Shown: positions 25,165-33,694 of the stretch, one piece after another
How the letters are laid out: the number at the start of each line of letters is the position of its first letter
Position numbering within the stretch: the stretch's first letter is position 1
Source: Paenibacillus kobensis NBRC 15729
GTDB lineage: Bacteria; Bacillota; Bacilli; Paenibacillales; Paenibacillaceae
NCBI RefSeq assembly: GCF_004000825.1
Contig: NZ_BILZ01000003.1
Location: forward strand, 1-64,000
Direction: 5' to 3'
DNA length: 64,000 nucleotides
Position numbers and translations under genes: made by a program
Notes under the pieces: generated by a model
What the model was told of the DNA's origin: nothing
Database searches by the model: none
The model's input: only the letters and a program-made list of their open reading frames with translations

Positions 25165-25341
25165 TTACGGAACACTGCTCTCCTCACTGGATATCAGCAC
25201 TAGCTCACCCAGACTCCGGTATTTCACGAACTTCTGCAGCACGTCGTCGACTCTCGCCGCCCGCTCCTCCAGACTTCCTCTTAACGGGATAAAAGGAAGG
25301 CGGCGGCGCAGAAGGTCAGCCTTAGTCGGCAGCAGTGCCGA
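25165..25341 (-). pseudogene. Short open frame, possible gene remnant
   Basis: Between the StyA-like stop and the MATE gene a 58-codon frame is open on the minus strand, bounded by TGA at 25342-25344 and TAA at 25165-25167. It lacks an ATG, GTG or TTG start with a ribosome site. Its translation looks protein-like (ADLLRRRLPFIPLRG, then DDVLQKFVKYRSLGELVLIS). It may be the end of a lost gene; I do not recognise the family. The rest of 24959-25352 shows nothing else. Confidence 0.3.
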
Positions 25342-25352
25342 TCACCGTTTCA

Positions 25353-26543
25353 TTATGGACCAGTTGCAGAGAAATACGCGCCATGCGCGGATATCGGATT
25401 GGCGAACAAGTTGACGAACTGATCGGCGCATTCCTGACTTTGCGAAGCTCTGCCCAGCAGCTCCGAGAACCCTTGCGAGGGCGGGCCCATCATCGCATTG
25501 GTCCACTCCGACATCTTCGTCACGTATTCTTTCGTTGCATTCCAGTAACGTTCCCCGACGGCGGCGTCCCACGGCTGGTCAGCGGAACTCGATAATACTT
25601 CGTATAAGGCGTTAGCGCAATATGAGGCCGCGTTCGCCCCTTGTCCCGTAATCGGATCGTTCAACACGGCGCTGTCCCCGCAGCCGATGACTAACGTTCC
25701 ATTCACGGTCGTATAGGGAATGCGAACCTGCGGCTGTATCGCGATTCTCAAATAGGACAGCGGGTCGACGAGGCGGAAATCATCTGCCTTCACCTTTTCA
25801 TAGAGATGATAAAAGTGCTCCTTCAGAATGGCTAGCATCTCCTTGCTAAGAACATCCGGGTCCGGGTTTCCTTTGATTCGGTCCAGTTCACCTCCGGGCA
25901 CGGCCTCGAGCAGCAAGGAGATTGTCGGACCATACCGGGTTACAGTAGGAATGACGAACAAATCCCCGTGCCCCGGAACTATGTTGAAGCCCATCCGATT
26001 CCAATCTTCCGTCTCGATCCCATGGAACATACCGGCGGTTATCCTTCTTAACGGTGTCGACGGAGCATTTGGAAGCTGCTCATAGGGAGGAAACGAAGCT
26101 AGCGGTCCTCTTTTGCCCGTACAGTCGACAATAAGATCGAACTCATCCGCGAGTCCCCCCAAATCGTTGCTGTCCAGACGCGTCTTCTGAATATCGGCTC
26201 CCCTTGCCTTAAGCCCGTTGAGTAAGGAGGATAGATATAAGCGTTGATCTTGGCTCGAAGCCCGGCTATGCAGATTTCCCTGGAACATCTTGTGTCCGTC
26301 TATATACAGTTCCATTCGTTTAATTTCATTCACGGGTCCGTAATCTTGAATCTGATGGCGTTCCTCGATCTGCAATAAGTTCTTGAAATGAACCTGCGTC
26401 GATAGAATGCGGCCGTTCCGAATGTCCTCCGCATCATTGGCCAAGATGAGCTTATAATCAAACCGCCCGCTTCGCTCCAGCGCATAGGCTAGCGTCAGCC
26501 CCGCTATCCCTGCCCCGATGATCGCCACCTTCTTGTTGCTCAC
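25353..26543 (-). CDS. StyA-like FAD-dependent monooxygenase
   Basis: A 396-residue flavoprotein. The Rossmann motif VAIIGAGIAGLTLAYALE is at residues 6-23, and the second FAD motif VIGCGDSAVLNDPITGQGAN is near 290. The overall pattern, including DCTGKRG in the middle and no separate reductase domain, is that of styrene/indole monooxygenase oxygenase subunits, which need FADH2 from a partner reductase; none is adjacent. Start GTG 26543 is 8 nt after GGGGGG. It is divergent from the phosphotransferase gene. Confidence 0.75.
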   Translation of the reverse strand: MSNKKVAIIGAGIAGLTLAYALERSGRFDYKLILANDAEDIRNGRILSTQVHFKNLLQIEERHQIQDYGPVNEIKRMELYIDGHKMFQGNLHSRASSQDQRLYLSSLLNGLKARGADIQKTRLDSNDLGGLADEFDLIVDCTGKRGPLASFPPYEQLPNAPSTPLRRITAGMFHGIETEDWNRMGFNIVPGHGDLFVIPTVTRYGPTISLLLEAVPGGELDRIKGNPDPDVLSKEMLAILKEHFYHLYEKVKADDFRLVDPLSYLRIAIQPQVRIPYTTVNGTLVIGCGDSAVLNDPITGQGANAASYCANALYEVLSSSADQPWDAAVGERYWNATKEYVTKMSEWTNAMMGPPSQGFSELLGRASQSQECADQFVNLFANPISAHGAYFSATGP

Positions 26544-26712
26544 TTCAACATCCCCCCTGCATGTTCAGGATGACTCCCTTGGAATCATACTTGCAGTTAT
26601 GGAAATTTATTCGAGGTCAATGACACGTCCATTACTTGGGTGTAGAATGAGATCTAGAACATGTGTTCCTCGAATGAGAAACTACAGCCACCGAAGACGG
26701 GGGAGTTATGTA

Positions 26713-27693
26713 TTGCTGGAGACGAGCGAAGCTCTAATGGTTCGAGATGACATCTTCACCACGGTCAACGATTTGTTCGGAATAACGATTCATGATTACG
26801 CCCAAATCGAGCAAGGCTACTTGAATCGGAAGTGGAAACTGACTACCGACATCGGCAGCTTGTTCGTGAAGCAGTACAACAAGACGCGTTATCCGGAGCA
26901 ATCCGTTCATGGACTTGAAGTTTCATTAGCTCATCAAGCCCGCTTGCATCAGCAAGGGGTTCCCGTGCCTGAATTATTCGCCCACCAAGGGAGGCATGTT
27001 CTAAGAACTCCTTCGCAGGAACGGTTCGTTCTCATGCGGATGTGCGAAGGGCATATCATAAAGCCGGGCATGGCTAGCACTGATCAAATGCACTCTCTTG
27101 GGCAGGCGGTCGGTAAAATGCATCACCTTCTGAACTCGAAAGGTGTTCCGCAGCCCCTGCATTGGGATATTCGGAGCAAAGAGGAGCTGTATCTGCTCTG
27201 GGAACAGCGATGGCTTCATGCCAATGCCATGCAATGCGGGAGAACGATTGCCGCTTTAGAGGTTCAGCGCATCATCTTGGAGGATACGGATACCGGTATT
27301 TTTGCCGAATGCGAACGGGGCTGGGGACACTGGGATCTGTTCACCGACAACCTATTGTTCCGGCCTGGGTCAGTCGGTGCGATACTCGACTTCGACAGGC
27401 TGAACTATGTTTATCCCGAATTCGATATATCCCGGCCTATCTTGTCCTGCGCTCTGGATGGACGGCAGCTTCGTATCGGTCAGGTACAGACCTTTGTCCA
27501 AGGCTACCGCGAGCGTATGCCATTAACGGCGGAGAAACTGGTTCGGTCCATCCAGTTAACCTGGTGGAAAGAAGCGGAGTGGGTTGCAGTCGAACGGGAA
27601 CATGACTCGATCCCGCTTAAGCGATTCAGGGAAGAGAATATTTGGGTGGCCGATCATTGGGATCATCTGCGCGATATGCTCGCCGGTATTTAA
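26713..27693 (+). CDS. APH/choline-kinase-like phosphotransferase
   Basis: A 326-residue protein of the aminoglycoside phosphotransferase/CotS-like kinase fold. ATP-site Lys lies in GSLFVKQYN; the catalytic loop is GHWDLFTDNLLFR (Brenner motif, Asp and Asn present) and the metal motif is ILDFDRLNY. In Bacilli such proteins include CotS-type spore coat kinases and resistance enzymes; the substrate cannot be decided. Start TTG 26713 has GGGGGAG 7 nt upstream; the frame is open back to 26518 without a site. Confidence 0.8.
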   Translation: MLETSEALMVRDDIFTTVNDLFGITIHDYAQIEQGYLNRKWKLTTDIGSLFVKQYNKTRYPEQSVHGLEVSLAHQARLHQQGVPVPELFAHQGRHVLRTPSQERFVLMRMCEGHIIKPGMASTDQMHSLGQAVGKMHHLLNSKGVPQPLHWDIRSKEELYLLWEQRWLHANAMQCGRTIAALEVQRIILEDTDTGIFAECERGWGHWDLFTDNLLFRPGSVGAILDFDRLNYVYPEFDISRPILSCALDGRQLRIGQVQTFVQGYRERMPLTAEKLVRSIQLTWWKEAEWVAVEREHDSIPLKRFREENIWVADHWDHLRDMLAGI

Positions 27694-27706
27694 TCGGTAC
27701 AACAAA

Positions 27707-27733
27707 CAAGAGGCGGCCAGCGGCCGCCTCTTG
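27707..27733. terminator. Bidirectional hairpin between convergent genes
   Basis: Perfect 12-bp stem CAAGAGGCGGCC / GGCCGCCTCTTG with a 3-nt loop, between the phosphotransferase gene and the EF-G-binding protein gene. Confidence 0.8.
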
Positions 27734-27766
27734 TGCTTGCGTTATCATCCCGATCCCAATCTCGCT

Positions 27767-28420
27767 CTACCCTAGAACAGCGCGGATAAATTGTTCTAAC
27801 GAGCTTACGTCCGTCATGTTCTTATTGCAGTCATGGCCGTCCATACAGATATAGTTGCCGACCGCCTTGTAATAATCGGGCGAAGCATTCGCCGGCCGCT
27901 TCTTCGATACGGCCGAGAACAAGGCCAGCCTCTCGTACCGGTTGCATGCGAAGCAGTAGCTCTTCTTGTTGGTTGCCGTATAGCGGCCTTCAATCCCAAC
28001 AAACTGGCCATCCGTATGGTAGACGATAAACATTTTATTGGTCGATATATCGATCCAGTTCAGATAGGATACGTTACGGAAATCGATTTGCACCAGATCG
28101 GGCAGCTTCAGCTTCTTATTCTTCGGAAACAGCTTCCGAATCTGCGCCTCGGTAATCGGAGGGAACTCTACCCGGTAAGGCTCGAGTGCCTGCAAAAATT
28201 TGTGCTGCTCCTCTGCGGTCTGCAAATTCGCAACCGATTCCAGCATCGCTCTACGATCGTCCTGCACATCAGGGAACAGCTCGGTTACCTTCGTCTGTGC
28301 GCTGTAGCGGACGGCTTCCAGCACCTTCCGGTCACCGACCGTTCGGAGTGCATGAAGCACGTAGTCTGCCTGGTTTTTAATAAAGTTATAGTGATGGTTT
28401 CTAATAAATGGTTTACACAT
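27767..28420 (-). CDS. FusB/FusC-type EF-G-binding protein
   Basis: A 217-residue protein matching the FusB family that frees elongation factor G from the ribosome and can give fusidic acid resistance. An N-terminal helical domain with FIRNHHYNFIK is followed by a C-terminal domain with a four-Cys treble-clef zinc site: CFAC near residue 161 and a later CMDGHDC. ATG 28420 follows AAGGGG. A long leader with two small ORFs and alternative stems lies upstream, and the ribosome site itself lies in one stem, so induction by ribosome stalling is plausible. Confidence 0.88.
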   Translation of the reverse strand: MCKPFIRNHHYNFIKNQADYVLHALRTVGDRKVLEAVRYSAQTKVTELFPDVQDDRRAMLESVANLQTAEEQHKFLQALEPYRVEFPPITEAQIRKLFPKNKKLKLPDLVQIDFRNVSYLNWIDISTNKMFIVYHTDGQFVGIEGRYTATNKKSYCFACNRYERLALFSAVSKKRPANASPDYYKAVGNYICMDGHDCNKNMTDVSSLEQFIRAVLG

Positions 28421-28429
28421 GGACGCCAG

Positions 28430-28478
28430 CCCCTTATTGGTATTGTGGTACGGTGGTACGACAATAAGGTGCAAAGCC
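28430..28478 (-). promoter_or_regulatory. Stem covering the ribosome site of the EF-G-binding protein gene
   Basis: On the minus strand CCTTATTG (28462-28469) can pair with CAATAAGG (28432-28439), which contains part of the AAGGGG ribosome site. Directly before it lies GGCTTTGCAC (28469-28478), complementary over 10 bp to a segment inside the leader ORF. Confidence 0.6.
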
Positions 28479-28503
28479 AAGTATTAGAAAACGATATATG
28501 CGA

Positions 28504-28539
28504 TTATTCAGGCGACAAGTATGAATCCGTGTCCCCCAT
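28504..28539 (-). CDS. 11-codon second leader ORF
   Basis: ATG at 28539 encodes MGDTDSYLSPE then TAA. GAGGAGG stands 11 nt upstream. It overlaps the end of the 32-codon leader in another frame and ends after it, so translation of one would influence the other. Probably a regulatory leader peptide. Confidence 0.5.
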   Translation of the reverse strand: MGDTDSYLSPE

Positions 28540-28606
28540 GCAAAGTATCGCCTCCTCTTACAGGCTTTGCACGAGGCTTTCCAGTCAGGCAATCTCTGAC
28601 TGCCAT
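28508..28606 (-). CDS. 32-codon leader ORF upstream of the EF-G-binding protein gene
   Basis: ATG at 28606 has a textbook site GGGAGGTG six bases upstream. The peptide begins MAVRDCLTGKPRAKP, is rich in Arg, Lys and Gly and ends GFILVA. It lies between a TATAAT box (28639-28644) and the resistance-type gene. A segment in its middle (28563-28572) can pair with CTTTGCA nearby (28539-28545) or with GGCTTTGCAC further on (28469-28478). This is the layout of translation-dependent attenuation. Too short for normal gene finding. Confidence 0.6.
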   Translation of the reverse strand: MAVRDCLTGKPRAKPVRGGDTLHGGHGFILVA

Positions 28607-28638
28607 GAGTATCACCTCCCGTTATCCGGAATGTGACT

Positions 28639-28644
28639 ATTATA
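28639..28644 (-). promoter_or_regulatory. -10 box of the leader transcript
   Basis: TATAAT on the minus strand, about 33 bp before the first leader start codon. No convincing -35 box; the position holds only a T-run. The remaining stretch 28645-28846 has a TTCAA/TTGAA inverted repeat near 28745-28760 but no other gene. Confidence 0.45.
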
Positions 28645-28846
28645 GCCGAATGGGATATCGAAAAAAAGCTGCTCATGCCCCTTTTGTTTCCCTCCGCTCC
28701 TCCTATTTCTCCTTGTCGCTCCTTCATGCCCGTCGTTCCGAATGAATTCAAGAAATTTGAATACCTTATTCAATTCGTTCAATTATACAAAACTACCCAA
28801 ACGGCATTACAATGAGACCCATAACAGATGAAGGAGTGGAGCCCCT

Positions 28847-29575
28847 ATGGAATTCAAGGACAAGGTGGCACTAGTTACGGGAGGCGGCACAGGGATTGGC
28901 AAAGCAACCAGCATCGCATTGGCTAGACGAGGAGCGGTCGTAGTAGTGAATTATTCCCGATCCGAATCCGACGCGGAGGAAACGGTGTGGGCCATCCTCG
29001 AAGAGGGGGGTCAGGCGGTCGCTATACAGGCCGACGTATCCCGGGATCAAGAGGTACGAAGAATTATCGAGCGATTCGGTGCCGTTGACCTGCTCGTTAA
29101 TAACGCCAGCATTACCAGGCACATTCCATTCAGCGACCTGGATGCTGCGACCGATGAGGTATGGGATGAATTGTTCAACGTGAACGTAAAGGGAATGTTC
29201 AACTGTGCACGGGCGGCCGCTCCTTACCTGAAGCAAAGTCCGGCCGGCGCGATCGTCAATCTTGGCAGCATCGCAGGACAGACAGGGCTAGGCTCCTCAC
29301 TCCCCTATGCCGTATCCAAAGCGGCTGTTCACGGTCTTACCAAATCATTGGCCCGCGCTCTTGCTCCTGAGATTCGAGTAAACTGCATCGTTCCGGGAGC
29401 CGTTGCGACAAGATGGTGGGAGGGCCGGGAGGAGCAAATGAACCGCCTTGCTCCCCATCTTCCGCTGCAGCGCATATCGACACCGGAGGATATCGCCGCC
29501 ATGATCTGCGCTGCCTTGGAACAGAAGGCCATGACCGGCCAGATCATTACGGTAGATAGCGGCCAAACCCTTTAA
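28847..29575 (+). CDS. FabG-like short-chain dehydrogenase/reductase
   Basis: A 242-residue classical SDR. Cofactor motif TGGGTGIG is at residues 11-18, NNAS near 86, and the catalytic Ser and YAVSK follow GSIAGQTG, with Tyr near 152. The N-terminal VVVNYSRSES suggests preference for NADP(H). The C-terminal segment ITVDSGQTL is typical. Substrate unknown; the 3-oxoacyl reductase label is only family similarity. Start ATG 28847 follows TGGAG. No cofactor partner or operon is evident. Confidence 0.85.
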   Translation: MEFKDKVALVTGGGTGIGKATSIALARRGAVVVVNYSRSESDAEETVWAILEEGGQAVAIQADVSRDQEVRRIIERFGAVDLLVNNASITRHIPFSDLDAATDEVWDELFNVNVKGMFNCARAAAPYLKQSPAGAIVNLGSIAGQTGLGSSLPYAVSKAAVHGLTKSLARALAPEIRVNCIVPGAVATRWWEGREEQMNRLAPHLPLQRISTPEDIAAMICAALEQKAMTGQIITVDSGQTL

Positions 29576-29617
29576 CAATAGGGATTACGGGCAGTCTCTT
29601 TTTTATCTTGGGGAGAT

Positions 29618-30376
29618 TCAGACATTATGCTGCTTACTGTCTCTAATCATATGCCCCTGTTCCATCTCAATCTCAGCAAAGCCTGCCGTAAGTCCGGACT
29701 GTGCCTGGATAGGCCGGTTGCTGCCGATCATGATCATATTCCCAGAGTCGTCCATACCCGCTCCGTTCACCGGCAGAAAGAAGACTCTCGTATAGGCACA
29801 TGTCTCGCTCAGAGTCGTATGAATGGCCGAGCTCAGCCTGTCGTTCCGAAGCTTGCCCGCAAGATTCAGAATGATGGCGCCCCCCGAACGGAGCTTGTCC
29901 ATTACCGTCTGGAAAAATTCCAGCGTCGTCAGATGCATCGGAGTCCCTTTCGAAGTGAAGGCGTCCAAGATGATGTAGTCGAAGGCATTAGGCATTTGTT
30001 CCTCTAGAAGCTCGCGTCCGTCTCCAATCAAGACATTGTGCGGCCGGTAACCAAAATATTCACGGCTCAGCTCCACCACCATCTCGTCGATCTCTGCGAC
30101 GACGAATGGTTTGCCGGGATAGTGCCCAGCGATCGTCCCGGTCCCGTGACCGATAAGGAAGGCACTCCTAAAGTCCGGATCATTCCAATCCATCAGATGA
30201 ATGATGGCGCGTTGGTATTCCAGCACGACACGCTGCGGCTCCTTCATGTCCATTGCGCCCTGCACCGCCCCGTCCGCGAACTGCAAAATGCGGTACTTGC
30301 CCGTTCTCCCATATAATTCGGACGTTTCATAGACACCGATCTCATTAAACCGGCTCGCTTTCTTAGTTAGCAGCAA
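29618..30376 (-). CDS. Spermidine-synthase-like aminopropyltransferase-fold protein
   Basis: A 252-residue protein of the SpeE fold. The SAM/decarboxy-SAM motif is IGHGTGTIAGHYPG, followed by VVAEIDEMVVELSREYF and GDGRELLE with FDYIILDAF. The usual SpeE motif GGGDGG is changed to GHGTGT and the N-terminal domain is reduced, as in the many SpeE-like proteins that may not make spermidine. Start TTG 30376 is 8 nt after GGAGG. The carboxynorspermidine genes at 60-62 kb make polyamine metabolism of interest, but they are far away. Confidence 0.7.
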   Translation of the reverse strand: MLLTKKASRFNEIGVYETSELYGRTGKYRILQFADGAVQGAMDMKEPQRVVLEYQRAIIHLMDWNDPDFRSAFLIGHGTGTIAGHYPGKPFVVAEIDEMVVELSREYFGYRPHNVLIGDGRELLEEQMPNAFDYIILDAFTSKGTPMHLTTLEFFQTVMDKLRSGGAIILNLAGKLRNDRLSSAIHTTLSETCAYTRVFFLPVNGAGMDDSGNMIMIGSNRPIQAQSGLTAGFAEIEMEQGHMIRDSKQHNV

Positions 30377-30564
30377 TCCTTCGTCCTCCTATACAAACCA
30401 GTATTATCAATCAGGTAAGTCTTGCCCAGATTGCCTATTCGAGCGCATTCGTTGGAAGACCCTCACCGGGCTCTATTGGACACGGCACTGTCATATTCGC
30501 CTTAAGGCTGTTCATACCTTTATATATCCAGACAATCCGCATCGCCGGCATGGGAGGTAGAGAG

Positions 30565-31911
30565 ATGAACGAGAACAACGGCAATCGACCGGACAATCCG
30601 GCTGCATTGCATTCGCAGACCGTGGGCGATAGAGGCCCCGTATTGGAGCAGGACACCGTACTGCACGAAACGCTGGAAACGTTCGTTCATTCGAAGTTGA
30701 TGGAACGGCCTGTGCACGTCAAAGGCTATGGCGCTTTCGGCTATTTTCAGACCGTGAATGCCATGTCAGCCTACACGCAGCTTTGTTTCTTACAAAATCC
30801 GGGCCAGCAAGTTCCCGTCGCAGCACGCTTCTCTTTAGCCGTCAGCAACAAAGGCACGCCAGACACTTCCCGCAACGTTCGCGGATTCGCCTCCAAGTTC
30901 TATACCGATCATGGCGTGTTCGATCTCGTCTTCAACCACATTCCCGTATTTCTCGTTCGTGACGCCATCCGTTTCCCGGAGTCGATCAAGGCATTCCTGC
31001 CTTCGCCTGTTAACAACCTCATCGATCCGCAGCGGTTCTGGAGCTTCATCGCAAGGGCGCCGGAAGCCACCCACTTTCTCGTCTGGCTCTACTCCGATGC
31101 GGGCACCGTCAAGAGTCTCCGCCACATCCCGGGCCATAGCGTCAATACTTACGTCTGGAAGAACGCTCAGGGCGTTCGTACTTATGTGAAATACCACTGG
31201 ATTCCTCTTGCGGGCGTGCAGTACATAGACCGTCAAGAAGCAGCCAGACTTGCTGCCGAGAATCCGGACTATGCCGGCAAGGACTTATACGATACGCTCG
31301 CCGCGGGCAAGACCGTTGAATACGGGCTTTACGTTCAATTGATGAACCCCCAAGACGAGTCCACTCTCCCTTATGATCCGCTGGACGATACGAAGATATG
31401 GGATGAACGGCAATATCCATTGCAGCCGGTCGGAAGACTGGTATTGAACCGCAACCCGGATAATTATATGGAGCAAGTCGAGAAGCTGGCTTTCTCCCCT
31501 TCCAACCTGCTGGAAGGCGCGGAGCTGTCGGACGATAAAATGCTGCAAGGGCGCGCTAATATTTATTATGATTCGGAGCGCCATCGGCTCGGCCCGGATT
31601 TCCGCAAGATTCCGATCAATCATCAGCAGAACTGGACGCCTGAATCTCTTGTGACGAGCGGCAACGGGCGGCATGTAGAAGGACGTCTCATGCGCTCCGA
31701 CATCCCCAAGCAGGACGACTTCACACAGGCCGGCCAATATTACCGCGCTCTTGCACCGCTAGCGCAAGAGCACTTGGTCGATAACCTGGCCGCCGATCTC
31801 GCCGGCATATCGCCCGACACGCAAACCATTGTACTCGGCTACCTGTATAAGGCATCCGCCGAGCTCGGAGAACGGGTTGCCCGCAAGATCCAAACGCAAG
31901 CCAAAGGATAG
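30565..31911 (+). CDS. Divergent clade catalase
   Basis: A 448-residue heme catalase. Catalytic His is residue 51 in VHVKGYG and Asn is 124 in FNHIPVF; the 73-residue spacing equals that of known catalases. The heme Tyr lies in IYYDSERHRLG near 333. However, the usual GNNTP is FNHIP here and YPDT is YYDS, so the distal pocket and heme motif are altered. A long C-terminal helical tail is kept. ATG 30565 follows GGAGGTAGAGAG. It is a single-gene unit. Confidence 0.83.
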   Translation: MNENNGNRPDNPAALHSQTVGDRGPVLEQDTVLHETLETFVHSKLMERPVHVKGYGAFGYFQTVNAMSAYTQLCFLQNPGQQVPVAARFSLAVSNKGTPDTSRNVRGFASKFYTDHGVFDLVFNHIPVFLVRDAIRFPESIKAFLPSPVNNLIDPQRFWSFIARAPEATHFLVWLYSDAGTVKSLRHIPGHSVNTYVWKNAQGVRTYVKYHWIPLAGVQYIDRQEAARLAAENPDYAGKDLYDTLAAGKTVEYGLYVQLMNPQDESTLPYDPLDDTKIWDERQYPLQPVGRLVLNRNPDNYMEQVEKLAFSPSNLLEGAELSDDKMLQGRANIYYDSERHRLGPDFRKIPINHQQNWTPESLVTSGNGRHVEGRLMRSDIPKQDDFTQAGQYYRALAPLAQEHLVDNLAADLAGISPDTQTIVLGYLYKASAELGERVARKIQTQAKG

Positions 31912-31924
31912 CATTATACACGAA

Positions 31925-31956
31925 CAAGGCCATCCGCTCGGGATGGCCTTGCTTTT
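31925..31956. terminator. Bidirectional terminator after catalase
   Basis: Stem AAGGCCATCC / GGATGGCCTT with GCTTTTC on the plus side, between the converging catalase and TerC genes. Confidence 0.85.
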
Positions 31957-31991
31957 CATTTGAAGGATAGTCTGCAGTCTGCTTAGCGAGT

Positions 31992-32768
31992 CTACAGCCG
32001 GTCAGCCTGCAGTTGTTTTTTGTTCGCTGGTGCAAACCAGCCGAGTACCGCTATCGCGACCAGGACGCCATAGAAGACGACTGTCCAGCCCGTGCTGTGC
32101 GGGAAATGATGATCCAGCACCGCGATGTCCTCATGCGCCAGTGTAATGACTGCGAGCTTCACGCCCACCCATGCCACGATTGCGTAAGCGGTCGTCTCCA
32201 GAGCCGGCCGGTCTTCGAGCAGCTTCACAAACCAAGCGGCTGCGAATTTGATTAGAACAAGCCCCGCGACCCCGCCGAGCAAGACAACCAGGAATTGTCC
32301 GCCGTCCATCCCGCCGAAATCGCCGAGCGGCGAATTCGGAAGACCAAGTGCCAGCGCTACTGCCGCCAGAATAGAATCAATCGCAAAGGCCAAATCTGCG
32401 ATGGCAATTTTCCCCACAGTTGGCCAGAAGCTGCTTCCCGCCGCTTTCTTCTTCACTTCTTCTTGATTATTCTCGTTGCTTTTGCCGAAACGCGCTTTGA
32501 TGATGTGCTTTAAACCAAGGTATAGAAGATAGGCTGCTCCAACCGCCTGGATCTGCCACACGTTCGCAATGAACGAGATGGCGAATAGAGCGGCGAAGCG
32601 GAAACCGAAAGCCATAATAATGCCGTAATTAATCGCCTTCTTCTTCTTGTCCTCCGGCAAATGCTTCGCAATAACCGCCAGAACCAGTGCATTATCCGCC
32701 GACAATAAGCCTTCTAATCCAATGAGAATCAGTAAAGTCCACGCGTACTCCAACCATATTTGATCCAA
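31992..32768 (-). CDS. TerC family integral membrane protein
   Basis: A 258-residue membrane protein with about seven helices. The family acidic motifs GLEGLLSADNALVLAV (near residue 17) and ADLAFAIDSILAAVAL (near 122) are intact. TerC-type proteins of Bacilli are linked to metal, chiefly manganese, export and metalation of exported enzymes. Start TTG 32768 is 8 nt after GGAG. I looked for a yybP-ykoY riboswitch upstream and did not see one. Confidence 0.86.
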   Translation of the reverse strand: MDQIWLEYAWTLLILIGLEGLLSADNALVLAVIAKHLPEDKKKKAINYGIIMAFGFRFAALFAISFIANVWQIQAVGAAYLLYLGLKHIIKARFGKSNENNQEEVKKKAAGSSFWPTVGKIAIADLAFAIDSILAAVALALGLPNSPLGDFGGMDGGQFLVVLLGGVAGLVLIKFAAAWFVKLLEDRPALETTAYAIVAWVGVKLAVITLAHEDIAVLDHHFPHSTGWTVVFYGVLVAIAVLGWFAPANKKQLQADRL

Positions 32769-32849
32769 CAGTGTTTCTCCTCTCTATGTACGGGTGTTGT
32801 GCCGTCACTTGTAGTACGGCTCAGCGGTCTTTTCGTAACGACAAAATAA

Positions 32850-32880
32850 CAAAAAAACCACCTAATTAGGATGGTCTTCT
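32850..32880 (-). terminator. Terminator after the NUDIX gene
   Basis: Stem ACCATC / GGTGGT region followed on the minus strand by seven T. Confidence 0.75.
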
Positions 32881-32888
32881 TCCATGAG

Positions 32889-33506
32889 TTATATTTGGCT
32901 GGCGATTAATTTTACAATATCCTCGTAATAAGACTTGTCGTGGGGAACAAACCGGTCCCGTTGTACCTCTTGGCTTATCGGGATGCGGATATCGTCTATT
33001 ATTTCATATCCTTCTACCCGAATCCGGTCTATAAGCCCGAGCCATAACTGGCAGAAGGACTGGAACTCCGCCCTGACGATCCCGGATACCTCTTCTTTCT
33101 GAAGGACCGCTTTGCCGAGTATATTTTCCCCTATGTACAAGTAAACGTGGGCCAGCTCTTTATCCGTAAAGCCAGGCTTAGTTACACAGTACTTAATCGT
33201 TCCAAGGGGCAAAAGCTCCTGAATCGGTACATCGATTCCGATCTCTTCATGAATCTCTCTGACCCCATCCAGAACTTTTTCATTAGCCAACAGATGTCCG
33301 GCGGCCGTAATGTCGAGAAGGTTCGGATAATCCTTCTTCAGCTTGCTGCGAAGCTGGAGGTAGATATACCCCTTGCCGCCCTCTCTGCTAAGAAACCAGC
33401 AGTGAAACGCTTCATGCCAATGGCCGATCCGGTGCACCTCTTCACGGGTTGCAACGCCTATTTCGTTCCCGTTATCATCAAAAATTTTTAACCGCTCATG
33501 ATCCAC
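32889..33506 (-). CDS. NUDIX hydrolase, IDI-like
   Basis: A 205-residue NUDIX protein of the isopentenyl-diphosphate-isomerase-like branch. HRIGHWHEAFHCWFL precedes the box AAGHLLANEKVLDGVREIHE plus EIGID, where the RE and EE residues are kept and the spacing is one residue short of the classical box, as usual in this branch. A C-terminal segment RDRFVPHDKSYYEDI completes it. Function unknown. Start GTG 33506 is 11 nt after AGGGGG. Confidence 0.8.
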   Translation of the reverse strand: MDHERLKIFDDNGNEIGVATREEVHRIGHWHEAFHCWFLSREGGKGYIYLQLRSKLKKDYPNLLDITAAGHLLANEKVLDGVREIHEEIGIDVPIQELLPLGTIKYCVTKPGFTDKELAHVYLYIGENILGKAVLQKEEVSGIVRAEFQSFCQLWLGLIDRIRVEGYEIIDDIRIPISQEVQRDRFVPHDKSYYEDIVKLIASQI

Positions 33507-33582
33507 GAATATAAAGCCCCCTGTTCGCTATGTAACTATTTATTTTAAATACGATTCTTTAGCAAGAAAGTTTTACCCCAAA

Positions 33583-33642
33583 AAAAACCGATAGAACCAA
33601 ACAACCCCCAACTTGATGTTCAAGGTGGGGGTTGTTTGGTTC
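33583..33642 (-). terminator. Very long terminator stem after lipoprotein gene
   Basis: Near-perfect stem of about 24 bp, beginning GAACCAAACAACCCCCA and closing TGGGGGTTGTTTGGTTC, with a run of eight T further along the minus strand. It marks the edge of the AT-rich island. Confidence 0.85.
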
Positions 33643-33694
33643 TTGCCTATACGCCATTCTTACATCTTATATGAAAGTGAGTGCGCTTATAGGC

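Noticed and set aside
28434-28751. A 105-codon minus-strand frame through the EF-G-binding protein leader
   Set aside because: No ribosome site and unlikely composition; the same region is better explained by the promoter, the two small leader ORFs and the paired segments.
30835-31737. Several antisense frames across the catalase gene
   Set aside because: They mirror codon bias of the catalase gene and have no ribosome sites.
32769-32849. Possible manganese (yybP-ykoY) riboswitch before the TerC gene
   Set aside because: The gap is too short and none of the conserved internal-loop sequences could be seen.
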